Assembly: GCA_023423795.1 (NCBI GenBank)
Contig: JAFAEX010000255.1
Coordinates: 1 to 19,253, forward strand
From: Chloroflexota bacterium
GTDB taxonomy: Bacteria; Chloroflexota; Chloroflexia; Thermomicrobiales; UBA6265
Direction of reading: 5' to 3'
DNA: 19,253 nt
How positions within the stretch are numbered: the stretch's first letter is position 1; each line of letters starts with the position of its first letter. The notes under the pieces are model-generated. The model was not told the origin of the DNA. It searched no databases and worked only from the letters and a program-made list of their open reading frames with translations. A program made the translations under genes and the position numbers. This document shows, in pieces, positions 1 to 6,827 of the stretch.

Positions 1-71
1 CCGGAGGTCCGGTCGGCGCGCGGCGCGGCGCCCTCGCCGCCGGTCGCGCTGGTGGCCGTTGCCGCGCCCAT
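1..71 (-). CDS. N-terminus of a divergent gene, probably a TetR-family regulator (partial)
   Basis: An open reading frame begins with ATG at 71 on the minus strand and runs off the window edge after 23 codons (MGAATATSATGGEGAAPRAD, then RTS). A GAGGAG ribosome binding site lies 2-3 bases before the ATG. A promoter-like pair and a perfect 20-bp palindrome lie between it and the exporter on the other strand. The composition (flexible Ala/Gly/Thr start, then Pro-Arg-Ala-Asp-Arg-Thr) is compatible with the stretch before a TetR helix-turn-helix, but no helix-turn-helix is visible in the 71 bases. The call rests mainly on the layout: TetR repressors are commonly divergent from the exporter they control. 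A MarR-type regulator or an unrelated gene is possible. Confidence 0.4.
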   Translation of the reverse strand, partial: MGAATATSATGGEGAAPRADRTS

Positions 72-100
72 GCTCTCCTCGCCGGGGCTGCCCCGGCCGG

Positions 101-129
101 TTGAATCGCTGCCTGCATCGCAGTATAGT
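101..129 (+). promoter_or_regulatory. Sigma-70-like promoter of the DHA2 exporter
   Basis: TTGAAT at 101-106 and TATAGT at 124-129 are separated by exactly 17 bases. This is the best -35/-10 pair in the window. Transcription would start near 136, just before the palindrome at 144-163, so a protein bound there would block initiation or early elongation. Confidence 0.6.
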
Positions 130-151
130 CCGCGGTCGGTGTCCCAACCAA
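122..151 (-). promoter_or_regulatory. Possible divergent promoter for the regulator gene
   Basis: Read on the minus strand, TTGGTT (151 to 146, inside the palindrome) and TATACT (127 to 122) are 18 bases apart. The -10 element overlaps the exporter's -10 on the other strand. One operator would therefore cover the regulator's -35 box and the exporter's transcription start, which is the usual logic of autorepression. Confidence 0.35.
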
Positions 152-163
152 CCGGTTGGTTGG
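144..163. promoter_or_regulatory. Perfect 20-bp palindromic operator candidate
   Basis: CCAACCAACCGGTTGGTTGG is a perfect palindrome centred between 153 and 154. It sits between two divergent promoter candidates, 28 bp before the exporter's ATG. Its length and dyad symmetry suit a dimeric TetR-type repressor. It also contains a TTG at 156 that would extend the exporter frame upstream, but that is not a credible start because it lies within the operator and has no ribosome binding site. Confidence 0.6.
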
Positions 164-191
164 CTGGTTTTCTCCTGCAGGCGGAGGCGGC

Positions 192-1790
192 ATGGCGGCG
201 GCGAACCCGGAACGCGCGACGGCTGCGGCCACGAGCCACGACGGCCCGCAGTACCTCGAACACCGGCAAATCCTGATCGTGTTGGTCGGCCTGATGGCCG
301 GCATGCTGCTGGCCGCCCTCGACCAGAGCATCGTGGGCACCGCGCTGCCCCGGATCGTGTCCGAACTCGGCGGGCTCGACAAACTTTCCTGGGTCGTCAC
401 CGCCTACCTGCTGACCAGCACCGCCGTCACCCCGCTCTGGGGCAAGATCTCCGACCTCTACGGCCGCCGCCCGATCTTCCAGGCCGCCATCGTCATCTTC
501 CTCATCGGCTCCGCGCTGTGCGGCCTCAGCCAGAACATGACCCAGCTCATCGCCTTCCGCGCGCTGCAGGGCGTCGGCGGCGGCGGCCTGATGTCGATCG
601 CCTTCGCCACCATCGGCGACGTCATCCCGCCCCGCGAGCGCGGCCGCTACCAGGGGTACTTCGGCGCCGTCTTCGGCCTCTCCAGCGTGGCCGGGCCGTT
701 GCTCGGCGGCTGGTTCACCGACGGCCCCGGCTGGCGCTGGATCTTCTACATCAACCTCCCGGTTGGCATCGCCGCGCTGGTCATCACCACGCTCGCGCTC
801 AAGCTGCGCACCGTCCGCCGCGACCACACCATCGACTACCTCGGCGCGGTCCTCATCGTCGCCGCGGTCACATCGCTGCTGCTCTACCTCGACTGGGCCG
901 GGCGGGAGTTCGGCTGGACCGCGCCGCCCGCGCTGGCGCTGCTGGCGGCGTCCATCGTGCTGTCGGCGCTGTTCGTCTGGGTCGAATCCCGCGCCGCCGA
1001 ACCGATCATCCCGCTGCACCTGTTCCGCAACCGGATCTTCGCGGTCGGCAACCTCTACGGCTTCTTCGCCGGGATGGCGATGTTCGGCGCGATCGTCTTC
1101 CTGCCGCTCTACCTGCAGGCGGTGCAGGGGATGACCCCGACCCAGTCCGGCCTCGCGATGCTGCCGGCCGTCATCGGCATCTTCTTCACCTCGATCCTCT
1201 CCGGCCAACTGATCTCCCGCACCGGCCGCTACAAGATCTATCCGATCCTCGGCGCGGCGATCATCGTCGTCGGATTGTTCCTGCTCGGCCGGATCGGGGT
1301 GGATACGCCGTACTGGCGGGTCGCCATCGGCCAGTTCGCCTTCGGCGCCGGCCTCGGCCTGACGATGCAGACGATCACCACCGCGGTCCAGAACGCGGTC
1401 GATTTCCGCGACCTCGGGGTGGCGACCGGGGCGACGACCTTCTTCCGCCAGATGGGCGGCACCATCGGCGCCGCGGTCTTCGGCGTCGTGCTTTCCAGCC
1501 GGCTGGCGACCCACCTGTACGAGACGTTCGGCGACCTCGCCACCTCCGCCACCGGCGCCGGGGCGATCGACGCCAACAACGTGGAGGCCATCCAGTCGTT
1601 GCCGGAGCCGATCAAGGGCCTCGTGCTGGAAGCGTTCTCCCGCTCGCTGGACGAGGTCTTCCTCGCCGGCATCCCGATCGCGCTCATCGCGCTGGTCGTC
1701 GCCCTCTTCCTGCAGGAGATCCCGCTGCGCTCGGCCGCCCACCGCCCCGGCGAATCCCCCGCCGCCGAACCGGCGCACGTCGGGTTGTAG
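192..1790 (+). CDS. MFS drug exporter, DHA2 (EmrB/QacA-like) family, 14 TM segments
   Basis: This is a 532-residue inner-membrane proton-coupled exporter. The DHA2 motif near the end of TM1 is LDQSIVGTALP (residues 43-53). Motif A in the first loop is GKISDLYGRRP (84-94), and the motif C-like segment is GPLLGGWF. Length and hydrophobic pattern match the 14-helix family. ATG 192 is chosen because GGAGG (183-187) lies 4 bases before it; the upstream in-frame TTG falls inside the operator palindrome. DHA2 proteins export lipophilic drugs, dyes or metabolites, but the substrate cannot be read from sequence. The divergent regulator start and operator indicate inducible expression, probably by the exported compound. 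The 7-bp-unit inverted element follows 5 bases after the stop codon. Confidence 0.93.
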   Translation: MAAANPERATAAATSHDGPQYLEHRQILIVLVGLMAGMLLAALDQSIVGTALPRIVSELGGLDKLSWVVTAYLLTSTAVTPLWGKISDLYGRRPIFQAAIVIFLIGSALCGLSQNMTQLIAFRALQGVGGGGLMSIAFATIGDVIPPRERGRYQGYFGAVFGLSSVAGPLLGGWFTDGPGWRWIFYINLPVGIAALVITTLALKLRTVRRDHTIDYLGAVLIVAAVTSLLLYLDWAGREFGWTAPPALALLAASIVLSALFVWVESRAAEPIIPLHLFRNRIFAVGNLYGFFAGMAMFGAIVFLPLYLQAVQGMTPTQSGLAMLPAVIGIFFTSILSGQLISRTGRYKIYPILGAAIIVVGLFLLGRIGVDTPYWRVAIGQFAFGAGLGLTMQTITTAVQNAVDFRDLGVATGATTFFRQMGGTIGAAVFGVVLSSRLATHLYETFGDLATSATGAGAIDANNVEAIQSLPEPIKGLVLEAFSRSLDEVFLAGIPIALIALVVALFLQEIPLRSAAHRPGESPAAEPAHVGL

Positions 1791-1795
1791 ACGTG

Positions 1796-1960
1796 GTGCT
1801 GGGTGCTGGGTGCTGGGTGCTGGGTGCTGGGTGCTACGTGCTACGTGCTACGTGCTACGTGCTACGTGCTACGTGCTACGACGTGGATTGGGCCGAGTGC
1901 CGACTGGGACACTCGTTCGTAGCACGTAGCACGTAGCACGTAGCACGTAGCACCCAGCAC
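1796..1960. repeat. Inverted element built from 7-bp tandem units (heptad element 1)
   Basis: The left arm is five uninterrupted GTGCTGG units (1796-1830) followed by seven GTGCTAC units (1831-1879). After a 39-bp spacer (1880-1918), the right arm is five GTAGCAC units (1919-1953) and one CCAGCAC (1954-1960), the exact reverse complement of the left-arm units in matching order. The RNA or single strand could form a stem of up to 42 bp. It fills the space between the exporter and the glycosyltransferase on the same strand. It resembles a recombining tandem array more than a terminator, since no T-run follows. Confidence 0.95.
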
Positions 1961-1982
1961 CCCGTACCGGCCAGGAGCGCCG

Positions 1983-3104
1983 ATGGACGTCGTCTTCATC
2001 CCCGCGCCCGGGCACGGGCACGTCAACCCGATGCTGCCGATCGCCGCCGAACTGGTGCGGGGAGGAGATCGGGTCCGCGTCGTGGCCGGCGACCAGTTCG
2101 CCGACGCCGTCCGCGCCACCGGCGCCAAACTGGTCTCGATCGGCGACCTGTCGCTGCCGGTCGGCGCCAGCCCCGATCCTTCCGGCCGGGACCGCGCGAG
2201 CGCCTTCTTCGAACGGGCCAACGGGGCGCTGCGCGAGGCGCTCGCCGCCCTCGCCGCCGACCCGCCGGAGGTCGTCGTCTACGACGCCGTGCTGGTGATG
2301 ATGGGCGCCGCCGAGGTCCGCAACGCCGCCCCGACGCGGGTGGCGCTGTTCCCGATCTTCGCGCTCCCCGAGGGCGCGCGGCTGCGCGATGTCGCACCGT
2401 CGCTGGTCGAGCGCGACCCCGGCGCGGCGCCGGCGATGGACGAACCGGCCCCGGGCGAAGGGCTGGCGATCGTCACCATCCCCCGCTCCTACCAGGGCGG
2501 CGAGTTCGACGCCCGCTACCTCTTCGTCGGCCCGTCCCTGCGGGAAGAACCGGGCGCATCCGGGTTCCCGCTTCCGCCGGCCGACGGGCGCCCGCTCGTC
2601 TTCGTCTCGCTGGGCACCGTCGCCTCCGACAAGCCGGGCTTCTACCGGGCCGCGCCGGAGGTGCTGGCCGCCCGGCCGTGGCGGGCGGTGGTGGCGACCG
2701 GGCGCACCGACCCTGCCGTCCTCGGCAGCCTGCCGGGCAACGTCGTCGCCCGCGCACACGTGCCGCAGATCGCGGTGCTGCGCCAGGCCGACCTCTTCGT
2801 CACCCACGGCGGCATGAACTCGGTGATGGAGGCGCTTTCCCTCGGCGTGCCGATGGTGGTCGTGCCGCAGATGATGGACCAGTTCATCAACGCCCGCCGC
2901 GTGGCCGAATTGCGGCTGGGCCGAGCGATCGTCGGGGCCGAACCGACCGCCGACGCGCTGCTGGCCGACATGGACGCCGTGCTCGCCAACCCCGGCTACC
3001 GCCGCCGCGTTTCGGCGATGGGCGCCGAGATGGCCGCCGCCGGCGGCGCAGCCCGAGCCGCCGAGGTGATCCGCGCCTACGCCGGCGAGGCGGCCCGAAC
3101 CTGA
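1983..3104 (+). CDS. Glycosyltransferase, MGT family (GT1, GT-B fold, YjiC-like)
   Basis: This 373-residue cytosolic enzyme resembles nucleotide-sugar-dependent macrolide and flavonoid glycosyltransferases. The N-terminal domain starts with FIPAPGHGHVNPMLPIAAEL, which has the family's GHxNP loop and candidate catalytic His. The C-terminal nucleotide-sugar domain starts at FVSLGTV and contains the donor-binding signature HGGMNSVMEAL (from His275) followed by GVPMVVVPQMMDQ, where the final D-Q pair normally contacts the sugar. AGGAG (1973-1977) lies 5 bases before the ATG. At 373 residues it is slightly shorter than the usual 390-420. The exporter upstream could act on glycosylated compounds, but the heptad element separates them, so an operon is only a possibility. 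Acceptor unknown. Confidence 0.9.
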   Translation: MDVVFIPAPGHGHVNPMLPIAAELVRGGDRVRVVAGDQFADAVRATGAKLVSIGDLSLPVGASPDPSGRDRASAFFERANGALREALAALAADPPEVVVYDAVLVMMGAAEVRNAAPTRVALFPIFALPEGARLRDVAPSLVERDPGAAPAMDEPAPGEGLAIVTIPRSYQGGEFDARYLFVGPSLREEPGASGFPLPPADGRPLVFVSLGTVASDKPGFYRAAPEVLAARPWRAVVATGRTDPAVLGSLPGNVVARAHVPQIAVLRQADLFVTHGGMNSVMEALSLGVPMVVVPQMMDQFINARRVAELRLGRAIVGAEPTADALLADMDAVLANPGYRRRVSAMGAEMAAAGGAARAAEVIRAYAGEAART

Positions 3105-3117
3105 CCCGCCGGCGGAC

Positions 3118-3612
3118 TCAGCCGAGGAACAGGTACTCCTCGGCGATCCGGCCATCTTCCCAGCGGGCGACGGTGCACATCGATCCGCCGCCGGGGAAGG
3201 TCCCCACCACCGCCGTCCAGTCGCCCGCGCCGATGCGGATCGGGTGCGCCTCGATCATCGAACCCGGGTTCTGCTCGATGAACGCCTGCGCCCAGGCGAC
3301 GTGCTCGTCGATCCCCTCGGTGGCCGCGCCGAACCCGACGACCGTCACGTCGTCGCCGTGGATCTGGCCGAACAAGTCCCAGTCCCGATTGTTCCAGCCC
3401 TCGAAGTCGAGCCGGTCGAAGGTTTCCAGGTTGCGCGCGACCTGCTCCTGACCCGGACAGTCGGCGGCCGGAGTGGCCGAGGCCGGGGCGCCCGATGCCG
3501 GCTGCGCCGCGGCCATCCGGGCTAACGCGCCCTCCAAGGCGACGGCAGCGAGGGCGGCGGCGCCACCCTCCACGAGGAAACGGCGGCGTCCGGTCTGCGC
3601 GTCTGCGTCCAT
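3118..3612 (-). CDS. Exported SnoaL-like / NTF2-fold (ester-cyclase-type) protein
   Basis: This is a 164-residue protein. The N-terminus carries a Tat-like leader with GRRRFLV (residues 8-14), an Ala-rich segment and a likely cleavage point near AAAQPASG (34-41). The mature part (about 56-164) has the SnoaL/NTF2 pattern: an initial helix, EGWNNRDWDLF (71-81), an alternating strand region with HGDDVTVVGFG, then a C-terminal strand with WEDGRIAEEYLFLG at the very end. Such folds serve as cyclases, isomerases or ligand pockets, and no catalytic set can be assigned here. ATG 3612 is preferred to the longer 3855 start, because the extra 81 residues look non-coding and cover strong hairpins. It converges on the glycosyltransferase with a 13-base gap. 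A decayed SnoaL-like copy lies at 12411-12761. Confidence 0.75.
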   Translation of the reverse strand: MDADAQTGRRRFLVEGGAAALAAVALEGALARMAAAQPASGAPASATPAADCPGQEQVARNLETFDRLDFEGWNNRDWDLFGQIHGDDVTVVGFGAATEGIDEHVAWAQAFIEQNPGSMIEAHPIRIGAGDWTAVVGTFPGGGSMCTVARWEDGRIAEEYLFLG

Positions 3613-3633
3613 GCCGTCCTGCCTCTCCGGGCG

Positions 3634-3678
3634 TCCCCCTGCCGGGGGAAACGACGCCGGCCGACGATCGGCCGGCGT
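3634..3678 (-). promoter_or_regulatory. Two adjacent hairpins in the 5' leader of the SnoaL-like gene
   Basis: One perfect 11-bp stem with a 3-base loop spans 3654-3678 (ACGCCGGCCGA, CGA, then its complement). A second 6-bp stem with a 4-base loop spans 3634-3649 (TCCCCC, TGCC, GGGGGA). They lie 22-66 bases upstream of ATG 3612 on the minus strand. They could be leader structure controlling translation, or the 11-bp dyad could be an operator; the sequence does not decide. Confidence 0.4.
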
Positions 3679-3788
3679 TCCCGACTGGTCTCGCGCCTCA
3701 CGATCTCGCGCGGGGTGGATCGGCCCGATCGTGGGCGGCCAACGCGGTTCGTGCCCACAAAACCCAAGCGCCGTCCGCGCGGCGGAAC

Positions 3789-3852
3789 GCGCACATCCCA
3801 AAACTGCGTTGGCCGTTCCGGTCGTCGGGTCGCCGGGAACGCGGATGTGCGC
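3789..3852. repeat. Long imperfect hairpin with mutually exclusive pairings
   Basis: GCGCACATCC (3789-3798) is a perfect reverse complement of GGATGTGCGC (3843-3852). Inside, CGTTCC pairs with GGAACG around 3814-3841. CGTTGGC (3807-3813) can instead pair with GCCAACG (3851-3857), which overlaps the outer arm, so the two folds exclude each other. It lies about 180-240 bases upstream of the SnoaL-like start. Confidence 0.4.
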
Positions 3853-4183
3853 CAACGAACGGGACGCTTCACGCCGGCATGTCCACCCACAGCATTTTCC
3901 GGGGCGCCTGCTTGTTTATCAATCAGTTTCCATGCATCGCGGTCGAACCCGGGCCGCAACCCCGATGTCGGCGTCTGAGCCCGCTCTCCGCCGTGCGGAC
4001 GGAGCGCCGCCCGCCAGGCTCGCCGCCCGGCATGACCGCCGGCGGCGACATGCGCGCCGCCGCTGGCACGCCCTCTGCGGACCCATCGCAGGACACCGAC
4101 ACTGGGCTCTCCGCCGCTCGTCCTCGCCGACGAAGGGCCGTCGTCGCCGGTGCGCCGGCGATACGGGTCGCGTCGGGAGCAGC

Positions 4184-5431
4184 ATGGAACGGGTTCGCGC
4201 GTTCGGCGACCGCACCTTCTCGGCGATGAAGGTGCGCAACTACCGCCTGTGGTTCATCGGGCAGGGCATCTCGCTTTCCGGCACCTGGATGCAGACGGTC
4301 GCCCAGGGGTTGCTCGTCCTCCACCTGACCGGTTCCGGCACGGCGCTCGGGCTGGTCACCGCGCTCCAGGCGTTGCCCGTCCTCCTCCTCGGGCCGTGGG
4401 GCGGCGTGCTCGTCGATCGCCTCCCGAAACGGGCGCTCCTCTACGCCACCCAGGCCATCGCCGGTTCGCTGGCGATGGCCATCGGGATCGCGGTGGCGAC
4501 CGGAGCCGTCCGCATGTGGATGGTCTACGTCGTCTCCCTCGCCCTCGGGCTGGTCAAGGTCGTGGACAACCCCGTCCGCCAAACCTTCGTGCTGGAGATG
4601 GTCGGCCAAAAGGAACTGGTCAACGCCGTTTCCCTCAACTCCACCGAGATCAACCTCGCCCGCGTCATCGGCCCCACCATCGCCGGGGTGCTGATCGCCA
4701 CCGTTGGCCTCGCCGCCTGCTTCATCATCGACGCGCTGACGTACATCGCCGTCATCGCGATGCTGGCGATGATGCGCACCGACGAACTGCACCCCACGCC
4801 GCTGGCGCCCCGCGCCGCCGGGCAACTGCGGGAAGGGTTCCGCTACGTCCGCTCGTCCCCGCCGATCCTGATCACCCTGCTGATGATGGCCATCATCGGC
4901 ACCTTCACCTACGAGTTCTCGGTCAGCCTGCCGATCTTCGCCGAAACCACGTTCGCCGGCGGCGCCAGCGCCTACGCCGCGATGACGGCGGCGATGGGCG
5001 CCGGCGCGGTCGTCGGCGGCCTCTACACCGCGAGCCGCCCCTCGAACGCCGGGCCGCTGCTCGCCCGCGCCGCCGCGTTCTTCGGCGTCGCCGTGCTGCT
5101 GACCGCCGTCGCCCCGACGCTGCTGCTGGCGATCGTCGCCCTACTGGTGGTCGGGTTCTTCTCGATCAGTTTCACCGCCCTCGGCAACGCCACCCTTCAA
5201 CTGGAGAGCGCGCCCGAGATGCGCGGCCGGGTGATGGCGCTGTGGTCGGTGGCGTTCCTCGGCTCCACCCCGATCGGCGGCCCGATCGTCGGCTGGCTCG
5301 GCGAGCACGTCGGCCCGCGCTGGGCGCTCGTCGTCGGCGGCGTTGCCGCGCTCGCCGCCGCCGGGCTCGGCCTCGCCGCCCTGCGCCGCCCCACCGGGGA
5401 GCCCGTTTCCCGCCAGGCCCCGGCGGATTGA
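4184..5431 (+). CDS. MFS exporter, MFS_3 / EntS-like (transmembrane secretion effector type)
   Basis: This 415-residue inner-membrane transporter has about 12 hydrophobic segments. The N-terminus (ALKVRNYRLWF-like: SAMKVRNYRLWFIGQGISLS, residues 13-32) and the phrase SGTWMQTVAQGLLVLHLTGS are typical of the MFS_3 group that includes the enterobactin exporter EntS. A motif A-like loop is seen at GGVLVDRLPKR (73-83), and VVDNPVRQTFVLEMV is also characteristic. ATG 4184 follows GGGAG (4175-4179) by 4 bases. The frame is open further upstream to 3473, but that extension overlaps the SnoaL-like gene and lacks membrane character. The gene stands alone between two minus-strand genes. Substrate is unknown; siderophore or drug export is typical of the family. 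Confidence 0.88.
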   Translation: MERVRAFGDRTFSAMKVRNYRLWFIGQGISLSGTWMQTVAQGLLVLHLTGSGTALGLVTALQALPVLLLGPWGGVLVDRLPKRALLYATQAIAGSLAMAIGIAVATGAVRMWMVYVVSLALGLVKVVDNPVRQTFVLEMVGQKELVNAVSLNSTEINLARVIGPTIAGVLIATVGLAACFIIDALTYIAVIAMLAMMRTDELHPTPLAPRAAGQLREGFRYVRSSPPILITLLMMAIIGTFTYEFSVSLPIFAETTFAGGASAYAAMTAAMGAGAVVGGLYTASRPSNAGPLLARAAAFFGVAVLLTAVAPTLLLAIVALLVVGFFSISFTALGNATLQLESAPEMRGRVMALWSVAFLGSTPIGGPIVGWLGEHVGPRWALVVGGVAALAAAGLGLAALRRPTGEPVSRQAPAD

Positions 5432-5534
5432 TCGCCTCGTGCGCGCCGCCCGGCCGCCGGTCCGCGCCGTGCATTCGGGCTGGCACGGTGTACGCTGCCG
5501 GCGACGGTAGCCGGCCGGAATAGGGGAGTGTCCG

Positions 5535-6170
5535 TCAATCCCCCAGCAACTCCGCGAGGTCGTCGATCACCGCCAGCGCGCCGGCGGCCAGCAGCGCCTC
5601 GGCCGGGCGGTATCCGCCGGCGAACCCGACCGGCACCGCCCCGGCGGCGATCGCCTCGGTCACGTCGTACTCCGTGTCGCCGACGTAGACGACCGGCCCT
5701 TCATCCAGCGCGACCAGTTCGCGCAGGTGGTCGGATTTCGGGTTGGCGTCGCCGATCAGGAACCGCAGGTGCGGCAGGATGCCGAGGTTCGCGGCGTCGC
5801 GCTCGACCACCGGCGCGGCGGCGGCGCTGATCACCCCGCCCGGACGCCCGCGCTCGGCCAGCCCGCGCAGCAGAGATTCCGCGCCGCGCGAGAGCGTGGC
5901 GTCGGCGTGCCCGATCTGCCCGTTCCACGAGCGGATCGCCGCGTCGAGGTTGCCCTCGGCCACCCCGAGGTCGGCCAGCATCGCGGCCATCGGCAGCCGG
6001 AAGCGGGCGGAGAAGGTTTCCGCGTCGATCTCGGCGATGCCGAACTCGGCGAGGGTGGCGTTCAGGCTGGCGAGCGTGCGGTGGGCGTCGTCCATCGTCG
6101 TCCCGTTCCAGTCGAGGACGACGAGGGCGGTCGGCAGGAAGCGGCGAAGGGCGGCGGCATCTCCGAGCAT
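5535..6170 (-). CDS. HAD-superfamily phosphatase (phosphoglycolate phosphatase-like)
   Basis: This 211-residue soluble hydrolase shows all four HAD motifs: motif I LDWNGT with nucleophile Asp20, motif II with Ser115 in VISAAAAP, motif III Lys145 in NPKSDHL, and motif IV GDTEYD with Asp165 and Asp169. A helical cap of the subclass I type lies between motifs I and II. In motif I the usual DxDGT second Asp is Asn22 (DWNGT); this variant occurs in a branch of HAD proteins but removes the standard general acid. ATG 6170 is preferred because the protein reaches motif I within 20 residues; GGAG lies about 10 bases upstream. An upstream start at 6221 is possible but overlaps the promoter region of the Uma2 pair. 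Substrate not determined. Confidence 0.85.
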   Translation of the reverse strand: MLGDAAALRRFLPTALVVLDWNGTTMDDAHRTLASLNATLAEFGIAEIDAETFSARFRLPMAAMLADLGVAEGNLDAAIRSWNGQIGHADATLSRGAESLLRGLAERGRPGGVISAAAAPVVERDAANLGILPHLRFLIGDANPKSDHLRELVALDEGPVVYVGDTEYDVTEAIAAGAVPVGFAGGYRPAEALLAAGALAVIDDLAELLGD

Positions 6171-6215
6171 CGTGGGCAGGCTCCGTTCCGGCGCGGGCGG
6201 GCGGCAACGCACGGG

Positions 6216-6221
6216 TACCAT
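6216..6221 (+). promoter_or_regulatory. Candidate -10 element (GTACCAT) for the Uma2 pair
   Basis: TACCAT preceded by G lies 35 bases before ATG 6257 in an otherwise GC-rich intergenic stretch. No -35 is recognisable at 16-18 bases. It is one of several G-TAnnnT motifs at similar places in this window. Confidence 0.35.
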
Positions 6222-6256
6222 ACGCACAAACCCGGCCGACCGGGAGGAGTGCCGCC

Positions 6257-6817
6257 ATGACCGCCGCAACCCGCCTCAGCGAGCAGGCGTTTCTCCGCCT
6301 CGCCGAAACCGACCCTGACGGATTCTGGGAGTTCGTCGATGGCATGCCGCGGTCGAAACCGCCGACGAGCGCCGACCACAACTTCATCGCGTTCGAACTG
6401 GCGTTCCGCCTTCGTCTCGTGATCGACCCCACGCACTACGAACTGCGGGTCAATGCCTCGCTCGTCCGATGGTCCGAGCGGAATTCGTTCATCCCGGATG
6501 TCGCCGTGCTTCCGCGCGATCATGTCGCTCCGCAGAAAGGCGCCGGCAAGCTGGAGCGGAACTCGGAGTCATTGCCGTTGGTCGTCGAAATCTGGTCCCC
6601 TTCCACCGACGGCTACGACCTCGACGTCAAGGTGGCGGCCCACAAGGCCCGCGGCGACGAGGAAATCTGGCGCATCCACCCGTACGATCGGACGCTGACC
6701 CGCTGGCTGCGGCAGGACGGCGACGCGTACGCCGAGATGACGCACCGCGGCGGCGCGGTCGAATTGCACGCCCTCCCCGGCGTCACGATCGACCTCGACG
6801 CGCTCTTCGGCGGCTGA
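6257..6817 (+). CDS. Uma2-family protein (DUF820, PD-(D/E)XK nuclease fold), copy 1
   Basis: This 186-residue protein carries the Uma2 restriction-endonuclease-like core: Asp81 in FIPDVAV, Glu111 in LVVEIWSPST, Lys125 in DLDVKVAAH, then GDEEIWRIHP. Conserved His41-Asn42 lies before the core, as usual in the family. These are the predicted metal-binding and catalytic residues, and all are present, so it may be an active nuclease. Uma2 proteins are multi-copy and poorly understood. GGAGGAG (6243-6249) lies 7 bases before the ATG. The stop TGA provides the last base for the ribosome binding site of copy 2, implying one transcript and similar expression of the pair. Confidence 0.9.
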   Translation: MTAATRLSEQAFLRLAETDPDGFWEFVDGMPRSKPPTSADHNFIAFELAFRLRLVIDPTHYELRVNASLVRWSERNSFIPDVAVLPRDHVAPQKGAGKLERNSESLPLVVEIWSPSTDGYDLDVKVAAHKARGDEEIWRIHPYDRTLTRWLRQDGDAYAEMTHRGGAVELHALPGVTIDLDALFGG

Positions 6818-6827
6818 GGAGGTTCCC

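Larger units (their letters stand above)
3613..4183. other. 571-bp gap between divergent genes; hairpins, no gene seen
   Basis: No convincing coding sequence is present on either strand; the reading frames here have Arg/Pro-rich, shadow-like composition. The part nearest the SnoaL-like gene is rich in inverted repeats (3634-3649, 3654-3678, 3731-3758, 3789-3852). The part nearest the exporter (about 3860-4183) shows nothing I can name. No clear -35/-10 pair was found for either flanking gene. Confidence 0.6.

Noticed and set aside
59..1936. Long open frame overlapping the DHA2 exporter
   Set aside because: It is Arg/Pro/His-rich, a typical shadow of a high-GC gene, and its end translates the heptad repeat; the exporter frame has clear motifs.
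1796..1960. CRISPR array
   Set aside because: Units are contiguous 7-mers without spacers, and the arms are inverted.
1869..3155. Long minus-strand frame opposite the glycosyltransferase
   Set aside because: Low-complexity Gly/Arg/His composition and no domain; the plus-strand frame has the full GT1 signature.
3118..3855. Longer 245-residue start for the SnoaL-like protein
   Set aside because: The extra 81 residues lack protein-like composition, precede the Tat-like leader and cover strong hairpins.
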